Positions 43,071-51,935 of a stretch of 64,000 bases of DNA are shown here, piece by piece (within the stretch, counting starts at the first letter, position 1; every line of letters starts with the position of its first letter). Source of the stretch: Marivita sp. (GTDB lineage: Bacteria; Pseudomonadota; Alphaproteobacteria; Rhodobacterales; Rhodobacteraceae); the NCBI RefSeq assembly GCF_020055635.1, contig NZ_JAIPUT010000013.1, positions 1 through 64,000 of the forward strand, in the 5' to 3' direction. The position numbers and the translations under genes were made by a program. The notes below the pieces were generated by a model. It was not told where the DNA came from and made no database searches. It saw nothing but the letters and a program-made list of their open reading frames with translations.

Positions 43071-43274
43071 TTATTCTTGGCCCAGCGTGCCAAGGCTGAT
43101 GACGCTGCCGCCGCTCAGTGCGGTCTCGACATTGCCTGCCAGGCTGTCAACGCCACCTTTCACGGTGGCAACGCCGGCAACGCCCAGGCCCACGACTGCT
43201 GCGGTCAGAACGACCCAGTCAACTGTCACGGCGCCGTCTTCTTCTTTGCAGAAGTTGTTGATGAATTTGATCAT
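43071..43274 (-). CDS. flp: Flp-type pilin paralogue 2
   Basis: MIKFINNFCKEEDGAVTVDWVVLTAAVVGLGVAGVATV. Confidence 0.88.
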   Translation of the reverse strand: MIKFINNFCKEEDGAVTVDWVVLTAAVVGLGVAGVATVKGGVDSLAGNVETALSGGSVISLGTLGQE

Positions 43275-43633
43275 GGTTGGTCCCTCCAAAGGATCAGTGT
43301 CTTACATGTTACAACCGCTTGAGCCTTCTCAAGGCCGCCTCTCTCTTGGCCCTGTTCCCTTGCGGTATGACCACATAAAGCCCTCCAATTCGGGCAGGAA
43401 TTTGGCGCGATTAGAACGTTTTTGGTGAATGACGGGGTTTTTCCATGGTTAAGTGTTAAGATGCTGGAATTTATGTATTTAATGTAATCGCAGTTTGATG
43501 AAAAATGCCGATTCCAGGTGAATTCGGGGTATGCTGGCCCCTCGGGCGTTTCTCTTTTCCAGACAATTCTGGAAAAATTCGCGTTCTTTTGCGATACTCC
43601 TCTTCAAAAGAAGTGGCAGAGCAGAACAAGCCC

Positions 43634-44452
43634 ATGAAATTCATCGCACTCCTCGCATTTGGCGCGGCGGCTTGTCTGCCCGTGCCGGCGCTTGCGGGCG
43701 ACCCGCCGCCATTTCCCGAGTTCACCTTCAAGATGAGCAAGCCGCCCAAAGCCGGCACGAGCAAGCGCATCACCGTTCAGATCGAACCCGAAGCCGAATC
43801 CCCGCCGGAAAGCGCATCGGCGTCTGCTGCGGCATCGCCCGCGCCCGCCGCGCCGGTCTCGAGCTACGCATGGTTCTGGGACAGGGTCTCGCCCGGGATC
43901 GACACCGACGGCACCGCACGGCTGCGCGAAGCGCTGGTCAGTCTTTCGGGCGGTCCGGGGGGCGCTTCGGTCAAGGGGCCGCGCTTGCAGACCATTCAGG
44001 GCATCGCGCGTTCCGAGGGTGAACATGTGCTGCGCGCGACCATCGGCACCAAGGTATCCCCGGCGCTGGTTCTTGCGGTCATAGCGGTGGAATCCGCGGG
44101 TCAGCGCAGCGCCGAAAGCCATAAGGGCGCGCAGGGGCTGATGCAGCTCATGCCCGACACCGCGCGCCGCTTCGGGGTGGAGGACAGCCTGTCGCCCGCG
44201 CAGAACATTCGCGGGGGGGTGGCTTATCTTGATTGGTTGCTGGCCGAATTCGGCGGTGATGCGGTGCTCGCGCTGGCCGGCTACAACGCGGGCGAGAACG
44301 CGGTGAAGGCCCATAAGGGCGTGCCGCCCTTCGCGGAAACGCGCGACTACGTGCCCAAGGTGCTGGCCGCCTTTCAGGTGGCCAGCGGGCTGTGCAAGAC
44401 GCGGCCCGAGCTGATCTCGGATGGCTGTGCGCTCAATCTTGCGATGAACTGA
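43634..44452 (+). CDS. secreted lytic transglycosylase (SLT family)
   Basis: Signal peptide; VLAVIAVESAGQRSAESHKGAQGLMQLMPDTARRFGV; ALAGYNAGENAV. Confidence 0.9.
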   Translation: MKFIALLAFGAAACLPVPALAGDPPPFPEFTFKMSKPPKAGTSKRITVQIEPEAESPPESASASAAASPAPAAPVSSYAWFWDRVSPGIDTDGTARLREALVSLSGGPGGASVKGPRLQTIQGIARSEGEHVLRATIGTKVSPALVLAVIAVESAGQRSAESHKGAQGLMQLMPDTARRFGVEDSLSPAQNIRGGVAYLDWLLAEFGGDAVLALAGYNAGENAVKAHKGVPPFAETRDYVPKVLAAFQVASGLCKTRPELISDGCALNLAMN

Positions 44453-44468
44453 GCCCGCGCCGGGCCGG

Positions 44469-45101
44469 TCATACGATCGTCGCTTCGGTGGCCGCGCGCA
44501 GCTCTTCTTCGGTGACGCCGCTGGCACATTCGACGATCTTCAGTCCGCCATCGACCACATCGAGCACGCCGAGATTGGTGATGATCCGGTTCACCACGCC
44601 GGTCCCGGTCAGCGGAAGCGTGCATGCCTTGAGCAGCTTGCTGTCGCCGTGCTTGTTGGTGTGATCCATCACCACCACCACGCGGCGCACGCCTGCGACC
44701 AGATCCATCGCGCCGCCCATGCCCTTGACCAGCTTGCCGGGGATCATCCAGTTGGCCAGGTCACCGTTCTCGGCCACTTCCATCGCGCCCAGGATCGCCA
44801 TGGCAATCTTGCCGCCGCGGATCATGCCAAAGCTGGTGGCGCTGTCAAAATAGGATGTATGTGGCAGTTCGGTGATGGTCTGCTTGCCCGCGTTGATCAG
44901 GTCGGGATCGACCCCGTCATCGGTGGGGAAGGGGCCCATGCCCAGCATGCCGTTCTCGGACTGCAGCGTCACATGCACGCCCTCGGGGATATAGTTGGGC
45001 ACCAGCGTCGGGATTCCGATGCCGAGATTCACATAGGTGCCGTCTTCGAGTTCCTGTGCCGCGCGGGCGGCCATTTCATTACGGTCCCAAGCCATGGTCA
45101 T
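44469..45101 (-). CDS. 3-oxoacid CoA-transferase subunit B
   Basis: [37 protein letters not shown]; start 45101 or 45095. Confidence 0.93.
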   Translation of the reverse strand: MTMAWDRNEMAARAAQELEDGTYVNLGIGIPTLVPNYIPEGVHVTLQSENGMLGMGPFPTDDGVDPDLINAGKQTITELPHTSYFDSATSFGMIRGGKIAMAILGAMEVAENGDLANWMIPGKLVKGMGGAMDLVAGVRRVVVVMDHTNKHGDSKLLKACTLPLTGTGVVNRIITNLGVLDVVDGGLKIVECASGVTEEELRAATEATIV

Positions 45102-45870
45102 ACTCCTTTCGGGGTGAGTGAGTGCGGCATTCGGGCTCAAGGCCCAGCCATTGCCGTGCGAAGGCTTCGAAATGCGCGAAGCCGTAGTCGGAATTCATAT
45201 GGGTGTAGTCGGGTGCCGACGGGGTCTTGTCCGGACCGAGGGCCGCGGCGCGCGCATGGGCGGCGGCGCTGCGGCCGGGGCTTTCGATCAGGTGGTCGGG
45301 CTGGGGCATATAACCATAAGGAAGACCCGACATGTGAAAGGCCACCGTTTTGGACCAAAGCCCGATCAACGCTGCGGCGGCCGGGTGGTGCAGCCAACCG
45401 GCGGCCTGTTCGGGCAGATCCGCCGCACCGTCGGCGGGAAACGGCGTGGGCGCCACGACGCAGCGGGGATCGCCGCGCAGGAAGCGCGCAAGTTTCTGGC
45501 AGTGGCGCTCGATCCGGAAGTCCAGGAATTCTTCCAGCAGCGCCCATGATACGCTCCGCGCGCGCCCGCGCGCGGGCAGCCCCAGAATATCGAAATCTTC
45601 GATCATGCGGCTCAGACCGCTGATGGCAAAGCTTTGACCGGCCAGAAGGATGTGATCCTGCTCGCTCAGGTCGATCCGGTCGGGCAGGCCCTCGGCGGCA
45701 GGTTCGCGGGCGATCAGGACGCCGCTTTCGTCATAATGGCATGAGGCGAAGCTGTGGCGCGGCAGGGCAAAGAAGGACAGCTCCAGCGTGGGAAACGCCA
45801 CCTCTATCGCCTCGCGCGCCATCATGTAGGCGCCGATATGCGAATTGCCGATGATCGCCACGCGCGTCAT
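45079..45870 (-). CDS. SGNH-like hypothetical protein
   Basis: N-terminal [15 protein letters not shown]; partner of the GSCFA gene. Confidence 0.65.
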   Translation of the reverse strand: MTRVAIIGNSHIGAYMMAREAIEVAFPTLELSFFALPRHSFASCHYDESGVLIAREPAAEGLPDRIDLSEQDHILLAGQSFAISGLSRMIEDFDILGLPARGRARSVSWALLEEFLDFRIERHCQKLARFLRGDPRCVVAPTPFPADGAADLPEQAAGWLHHPAAAALIGLWSKTVAFHMSGLPYGYMPQPDHLIESPGRSAAAHARAAALGPDKTPSAPDYTHMNSDYGFAHFEAFARQWLGLEPECRTHSPRKEYDHGLGP

Positions 45871-46934
45871 TTGCGGAACGCCTCCAGCAGGATTTCCTCG
45901 CAGATCGTGTCATCGTCGGCGGGTGCCGGGACAGGGACCGGAGGGATGGCGGGGCTGTCTTCAGGGCCCTTTCCGGCCGTATCGCCCGCGCCAAGCGCAA
46001 GCGAGAACGCCCGCAGCACCAGTTGCACGCCGTCATCGGTGGGCTGGCGTGCGAACTGATCCAGGTAAGGGCCGCGCGCAATGGTGGTGGTGATGATCTC
46101 ATAGGCGGGGAAATAGTCGAAATCGGGATCGCTCATCTGCAACTCGCCGCAGACCGCGCGCAGCACCGCCTTGGAATAGGCGGTGGCCGAGGCGACATGA
46201 TCGCCGCCCGCCGTCGCCACCAGCGGCACCGGCGACACTGTCAGAATGAAACGCGCGGGCAGTCCGGCGGCGCGCAGCAGGTCGCGGCTGGCCTTGAGGT
46301 CCTCCAGAACTTCGCCGTGGGTGAAGTTGTGGAATGTCTCGCAGGCGGGGTCGTGATCGCCCGCCACTGTGCCCGGGGCCGTGGGCAGGGCATAGCCGCT
46401 GGCGGTGTCGATCCAGCTTTCGGTCAGCCCCAGGGTCACAATGATGCATTCGGTGTTTTCCAGCACCGCGCGCACCGCCCCAAGATGCTCCTTGCGGCTT
46501 TGTGCGACCTCGTCGGGATGGCCCAGACCTTCGGGTTCGACCGTCGGGCGCAGCGCATCAAAGAACCGCCCCTGGCGCTCCCATATCGGTGCAGGCACCG
46601 GATCGGGCGACAGCGCCTGTTCGATCAGCTGGCGGAACTGGCGCGCGGTATAGACATTGCCATAGCGCCCCGAAAACAGGTTATAGCCGAAGCGGTGGCA
46701 CAGGTTTGTGGGCATATGCGCGGACATGTCCTCGCCTTGCAGCACATGCCAGCCGCCGCGCACCAGCGCGCGATGCAGATGCTGGGCAAAGCAGCTTCCG
46801 ATCGTCATCAGCGCGGTCTGGCGCGTGATCCCCGCCTTGGGCGCCCAAAGTTGCGCCAGCGCCGCGTCATCGTCGCGCCCGACGCAGCTGCGCCAGAAGG
46901 CGCGCTCCGGCAGATCCTGATAGGGCGAACGCAT
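45867..46934 (-). CDS. GSCFA domain protein
   Basis: MTIGSCFAQHLHRALVRGGW; VTLGLTESWID; 4-nt overlap with next gene. Confidence 0.87.
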   Translation of the reverse strand: MRSPYQDLPERAFWRSCVGRDDDAALAQLWAPKAGITRQTALMTIGSCFAQHLHRALVRGGWHVLQGEDMSAHMPTNLCHRFGYNLFSGRYGNVYTARQFRQLIEQALSPDPVPAPIWERQGRFFDALRPTVEPEGLGHPDEVAQSRKEHLGAVRAVLENTECIIVTLGLTESWIDTASGYALPTAPGTVAGDHDPACETFHNFTHGEVLEDLKASRDLLRAAGLPARFILTVSPVPLVATAGGDHVASATAYSKAVLRAVCGELQMSDPDFDYFPAYEIITTTIARGPYLDQFARQPTDDGVQLVLRAFSLALGAGDTAGKGPEDSPAIPPVPVPAPADDDTICEEILLEAFRK

Positions 46935-46950
46935 CCCCGCCGCCCCCGGC

Positions 46951-47646
46951 TCAGGCCGCGCGGGTGGTGCGTTGCTCGATGCGCTTCTCGTGCTCGCCCT
47001 GGATCAGACGGTGCACATAGATGCCGGGCAGGTGGATGTGATCGGGGTCCAGCTCGCCCGGTTCGACGATTTCCTCGACTTCCATCACGCAGACCTTGCC
47101 GCACATCGCCGCGGGCGGATTGAAGTTGCGCGCGGTCTTGCGAAAGATCGCGTTCCCGGTCGTGTCGGCCTTCCAGGCCTTGACGATGCTCAGATCGGCG
47201 AAGATGCCGCGTTCCAGAACATAGGTCTCGCCGTCGAAATCCTTGTGTTCCTTGCCCTCGGCCACCTGCGTGCCGACGCCGGTCTTTGTGTAGAAGCCCG
47301 GAATACCCGCGCCCCCGGCGCGCATCCGCTCGGCCAGCGTGCCTTGCGGGTTGAATTCCAGCTCCAGTTCACCCGACAGATACTGGCGCATGAATTCGGC
47401 GTTTTCGCCCACATAAGAGCTGAGCATCTTGCGCACCTGGCGGGTCTGCAACAGGATGCCGATGCCGAAATCGTCAATGCCCGCATTGTTCGAGGCGAAG
47501 GTCAGGTCCTTGACGCCGCTTTCCTTGATCGCTTCCAGCAACAGCTCCGGAATGCCGCACAAGCCAAAGCCGCCCGCGGCGATCAGCATGTCGTCGCGCA
47601 AAAGTCCGTCCAGGGCCTCGGTCGCATTGCCATAGACCTTTTTCAT
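46951..47646 (-). CDS. 3-oxoacid CoA-transferase subunit A
   Basis: MKKVYGNATEALDGLLRDDMLIAAGGFGLCGIPELLLEAI. Confidence 0.93.
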   Translation of the reverse strand: MKKVYGNATEALDGLLRDDMLIAAGGFGLCGIPELLLEAIKESGVKDLTFASNNAGIDDFGIGILLQTRQVRKMLSSYVGENAEFMRQYLSGELELEFNPQGTLAERMRAGGAGIPGFYTKTGVGTQVAEGKEHKDFDGETYVLERGIFADLSIVKAWKADTTGNAIFRKTARNFNPPAAMCGKVCVMEVEEIVEPGELDPDHIHLPGIYVHRLIQGEHEKRIEQRTTRAA

Positions 47647-47744
47647 CACGGGATCCTCCTCGAAAACCTGTCTGTCCACGGTATGGGGCGCGAGGCGGGC
47701 CAAAGTCAACGACCCCGGCCCGCAAATCCACTCCACTAGGGTTA

Positions 47745-47764
47745 CTACGTATGGCTTTACGTAG
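47745..47764. promoter_or_regulatory. 20-bp dyad upstream of the CoA-transferase operon, putative operator
   Basis: CTACGTA-N6-TACGTAG perfect 7-bp arms. Confidence 0.5.
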
Positions 47765-47773
47765 CGCGCCCCC

Positions 47774-50296
47774 TCATTTCTTGGCGGCGGCCTTCTTGCG
47801 GGGGGCCGCCTTGGCGCGGCCCTTGCCCTTCTTGCCGGCCTTCTCGGCGATCAGCTGCACGGCCATGTCCATGGTCACGTCCCCGGGGTCGGTCCCCTTG
47901 GGCAGGGTGGCGTTGATCTTGTCCCATTTCACATAGGGGCCATAGCGGCCATCCATCACGTTCACCGCGCCGCCGCTTTCGGGATGCTCGCCCAGTTCCT
48001 TGAGCGCCTTGGCGGTGGCGCGCCCCTTCCCGCGCGAGGCGGCTTTCTTGGCCAGTTCCTCGACCGCGCGGTTCATGCCGATGGTAAAGACGTCATCGGG
48101 GTCTTTCAGGTTGGCGTAAAGGCGGCCATGCTTCACATAGGGGCCATAGCGCCCGATGCCGGCCTCGACCGGCTCGCCATCCTCGGGATGCGGGCCGATC
48201 TCGCGCGGGAGGCTCAGCAGCATCAGGGCCTTTTCCAGGTCCATGTCGTCTGGGCTCCAGCCCTTGGGCAGGCTGGCGCGGGGCGGCTTCTTGTTGTCTT
48301 CGGTGACTTCGCCACGCTGCACATAGGGGCCGAACCGGCCCGAACGCAGGCTGATCTCGTCGCCTGCGTCCTCGCCCAGCACCCTGTCGCCGCCCTCGGC
48401 CCCCTCGCCGCCGATCGGGCGGGTGTAGCGGCATTCGGGATAGCGTGAACAGCCCACGAAACCGCCGGTGCGCGAGGTCTTGAGATGCAGGCTGCCTTCG
48501 CCGCAGAGCGGGCAGGCGCGCGGATCGCTGCCATCCTCGCGCGGCGGATAAAGCTGCGGTGCAAGCGCATCGTCGAGTATGTCCAGAACTTCGGTGATCC
48601 TCAGTTCGGACGTTTCGGCGATCGCCGCCGAGAAATCACGCCAGAACCGGTTGAGCACCTGCTTGTAGTCGAGATCGCCCGCGCTGACCTTGTCCAGTTC
48701 GTCCTCGAGATTGGCGGTGAATTCGTAGCCGACATATTTGCGAAAGAAGTTGAGCAGGAAGATCGTGACGATCCGGCCCTTGTCTTCGGGGATCAGGCGG
48801 TTCTTGTCCTTGCGGACATATTCGCGATCCTGGATCGTGGTGACGATACTGGCATAGGTCGAGGGCCGCCCGATGCCCAGCTCTTCCATCTTCTTGACCA
48901 GCGTCGCCTCGGTATAGCGCGGCGGGGGCTGGGTGAAATGTTGCTCGGGGGTGACGCCGCGCTTTTCGGCGGGCTCCCCCTGGGTGATCTGGGGCAGGCG
49001 CTTGTCGTCGTCATCGACGGCCTGATCGTCGCGCCCCTCTTCATAGATGCGCAGAAAACCGTCGAACAGGACAACCTGCCCGGTGGCGCGCAGCTCGACC
49101 TGATCGTCGCGGCTGCCGATATCGACGGTGGTGCGCTCCAGCCTTGCGCCTTCCATCTGGCAGGCGAGGGTGCGTTTCCAGATCAGGTCATAGAGCTTGC
49201 GCTGATCGGCATCGGTGGTGCGGATCGCCTTGGCGTCGCGCGTCATGTCGGTGGGGCGGATACATTCATGCGCTTCCTGCGCGTTCTTGGCCTTGTTCTT
49301 GTACATACGCGGCGATTTGGGGACATAGGCCTCGCCGAAGCGGTCCTTGATCGCGTCACGCGCCGCCATGACGGCCTCGGGGGCCATGTCGATGCCGTCG
49401 GTCCGCATATAGGTGATGTAGCCCGCTTCATAGAGCCGCTGCGCCGCGCTCATGGTCTGGCGGGCGCCCATGCCGAACTTGCGGCTGGCCTCCTGCTGGA
49501 GGGTGGATGTCATGAAGGGCGGGGCGGGGTTGCGCGAGGCGGGCTTGGCCTCGACCGACTTGACGCTCATGTCGCGCGACTCGATCGCCTGCACTGCGAG
49601 CTCCGCCTGGGTGCCGTTCTCGAGGTCGTAGCGTTCCAGTTTCTTGCCGGCCAGAACCGTCAGGCGGGCCTCGAATTCCTGACCGCGCGGCGTGGCCATC
49701 AGGGCCTTGACGGACCAGTATTCACGGGCGCGGAAGGCCTCGATCTCCATCTCGCGCTCGACGATCAGGCGCAGGCAGACCGATTGCACGCGCCCGGCCG
49801 ATTTCGCGCCCGGCAGCTTGCGCCAGAGCACCGGGCTGAGGTTGAACCCGACAAGATAATCCAGCGCGCGGCGCGCCAGGTAGGCTTCGACCAGGTCGCG
49901 ATCCACGTCGCGGGGATTCTGCATCGCCTCGGTCACGGCTGTCTTGGTGATGGCGTTGAACACCACGCGGCTGACCTTGGTGTCGGCCTTGATCACCTTG
50001 CGCTTGCGCAGCGCCTCTTCGAGGTGCCAACTGATCGCCTCGCCCTCGCGGTCGGGGTCGGTGGCGAGGATCAGGTTCTGGTCATCCTTGAGCGCGTCGG
50101 CGATCGCCTTGACGTGTTTGCGCGAGTCGTTTCCGATCTCCCATTTCATGTCAAAATCATGTTCGGGATCGACCGAACCATCCTTGGCGGGCAGGTCGCG
50201 CACATGCCCGTAAGACGCCAGAACCGTGTAGTCGGATCCCAGATACTTGTTTATTGTCTTGGCCTTGGCCGGGGATTCGACAACGACGACGGGCAT
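47774..50296 (-). CDS. topA: DNA topoisomerase I
   Basis: MPVVVVESPAKAKTINKYLGSDYTVLASYGHVRDLP; ITYMRTDGIDM; zinc-finger and repeated C-terminal GRYGPYVK modules. Confidence 0.97.
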   Translation of the reverse strand: MPVVVVESPAKAKTINKYLGSDYTVLASYGHVRDLPAKDGSVDPEHDFDMKWEIGNDSRKHVKAIADALKDDQNLILATDPDREGEAISWHLEEALRKRKVIKADTKVSRVVFNAITKTAVTEAMQNPRDVDRDLVEAYLARRALDYLVGFNLSPVLWRKLPGAKSAGRVQSVCLRLIVEREMEIEAFRAREYWSVKALMATPRGQEFEARLTVLAGKKLERYDLENGTQAELAVQAIESRDMSVKSVEAKPASRNPAPPFMTSTLQQEASRKFGMGARQTMSAAQRLYEAGYITYMRTDGIDMAPEAVMAARDAIKDRFGEAYVPKSPRMYKNKAKNAQEAHECIRPTDMTRDAKAIRTTDADQRKLYDLIWKRTLACQMEGARLERTTVDIGSRDDQVELRATGQVVLFDGFLRIYEEGRDDQAVDDDDKRLPQITQGEPAEKRGVTPEQHFTQPPPRYTEATLVKKMEELGIGRPSTYASIVTTIQDREYVRKDKNRLIPEDKGRIVTIFLLNFFRKYVGYEFTANLEDELDKVSAGDLDYKQVLNRFWRDFSAAIAETSELRITEVLDILDDALAPQLYPPREDGSDPRACPLCGEGSLHLKTSRTGGFVGCSRYPECRYTRPIGGEGAEGGDRVLGEDAGDEISLRSGRFGPYVQRGEVTEDNKKPPRASLPKGWSPDDMDLEKALMLLSLPREIGPHPEDGEPVEAGIGRYGPYVKHGRLYANLKDPDDVFTIGMNRAVEELAKKAASRGKGRATAKALKELGEHPESGGAVNVMDGRYGPYVKWDKINATLPKGTDPGDVTMDMAVQLIAEKAGKKGKGRAKAAPRKKAAAKK

Positions 50297-50442
50297 GGAG
50301 ACTCCTTTCGACTCGGGTCGAGACTTATGGCGGCGGAACATGTGGGCTTACAAGAGGCTTTGTCAATGCGCCCCAAGGCAGCGATGGCCTCAGGGGCGTT
50401 GGCAAAGGACTGCTCGGCGCGCGCAGGCGCGTCGGGGCCGGG

Positions 50443-51616
50443 TCAGACCCGCGACAACAGGCCGCCGGGTTGGCGGCGGATGCGACCGTCCAGTTCGAGG
50501 TCGGTGAGCACCGGCGTGACGGCATTGGCGGGCACGGCAAGGTCGCGGATCAGTTGATCCTCGGCCAGGGGAGAGGGGCCGAGCCGGTCAAGGATCCGGC
50601 TGTGCAGCAAGGCCGTGTCGTGCAGGCTGCGGCTGTCGCGCGGTGGCGCGGCAGGGGGCGCAGGCAAGGCAGGGGCCGTTGGTGCCAGTGGCATTTCGGC
50701 CTGTGCCGCGGCGGGGCGCGGGGCGGCTGGCAGCGCCTCTGTCACGTCGGCGGCGCGGCGCACCAGAAGGGCGCCGTCGCGGATCAGCATGTTGCACCCG
50801 GCGGCGCGCGCATCGAAGGGATGGCCGGGCACCGCCAGCACCTCGCGCCCCTGATCAAGCGCCATGCGTGCGGTAATCAGCGAGCCGGATTTCGCGGCTG
50901 CCTCGACCACCACGACAGCCTTGGAGATACCGCTTATGATCCTGTTTCTGCGAGGAAAATGGCGTGCTTGCGGGGCCATGCCCATGGGCTGTTCCGAAAG
51001 GCGCAGGCCGGTCTTGGCGATGTCTTCGGCAAGGCGCGCGTTTTCGGCCGGATACATCACGTCGACACCCCCGGCCATGATGGCGACGGTGCCGGTTTCG
51101 CGGGTGGCAGTATGGGCGGCGGTGTCGATGCCGCGCGCCAGCCCCGAGACCACGACAAGCCCCTCGGCCGCCAGATCGGCGGCCAGCGCGCGTGCCATGC
51201 GCAGCCCCAGCGACGACGCGTTGCGCGCGCCCACCAGCGCGATCATCGGGCGCTTGAGAATATCGGGATCGCCAATCGCCCAGAGAAGCGGCGGCGCATC
51301 GGGAATCTGTTGCAGATCAGCAGGATAGCCGGGTTCGCCCATGCATATCATCTGCGCACCAGCGGCCTTGGCGGCGCGCAGTTCGCCCATCGCGACCGCC
51401 TCGGGGCAGGGGGTATAGTCCTTGACCCCGGCGGCGCGGGCGACCTCGGGCAAAGCCGCGAGCGCGGAATCTGCCGAGCCATGTTCGCCCAGCAGCCGCA
51501 GGAAAGTCGCGGGACCGACCCGGTGTGAGCGCAAGAGGCGAAGCCACGACACCCGATCATCTTCCGTGGTGGGTGGGAGTGGGGGGTGAGTGGAAGGATG
51601 TGGGTCTTCAGACATC
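50443..51616 (-). CDS. dprA: DNA-processing protein DprA
   Basis: IALVGARNASSLGLRMARALAADLAAEGLVVVSGLARGIDTAAH; ...NRIISGISKAVVVVEAAAKSGSLITARMALDQGREVLAVPG; exact start uncertain. Confidence 0.93.
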
Positions 51617-51711
51617 GCCGCTCCGCCTGCTTGCAAACCCACTATGCGCAGCGGTGGTTAATGGCTGGTAAACCGAAACCGGGCGAGTCGCGTTTATTGA
51701 CGAGAATTATG

Positions 51712-51723
51712 TCAACATGTTGA
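51712..51723. promoter_or_regulatory. perfect 12-bp palindrome upstream of dprA
   Basis: TCAACATGTTGA. Confidence 0.4.
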
Positions 51724-51765
51724 AATCAAGCATTAATTATTTTCTCTGACGACATGAAAATACTG

Positions 51766-51817
51766 TCGGTATCACCTCGGCATTGCATCGGTATCGCGTC
51801 GGTGCGGATATCGGTGG
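51766..51817. repeat. helically phased TCGGT direct repeats
   Basis: TCGG(T/C) at 51766, 51777, 51788, 51799, 51811. Confidence 0.5.
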
Positions 51818-51935
51818 CCGCGCAGGCCGGGTGAATCATGAACGCGCCGCGCGCCGTGGCAAAGCATCAGCAAGGATGCCTGCCGCAGGCTGGCGGGTTT
51901 GGTATTATTGAAGGGGCGCGCGCAGGAGCAGGCGA

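Noticed and set aside
43447-43458. TTAAGTGTTAAG as a CtrA box near flp
   Set aside because: Half-site spacing does not match TTAA-N7-TTAA; AT-rich context makes a chance match likely.
48485-50557. 690-aa plus-strand ORF opposite topA
   Set aside because: Mirror ORF; topA motifs are clear on the minus strand.
51824-51935. Structured RNA between tldD and dprA (GCCTGCCGCAGGC hairpin region)
   Set aside because: Short hairpin only; no recognisable promoter/terminator pair or known RNA fold.
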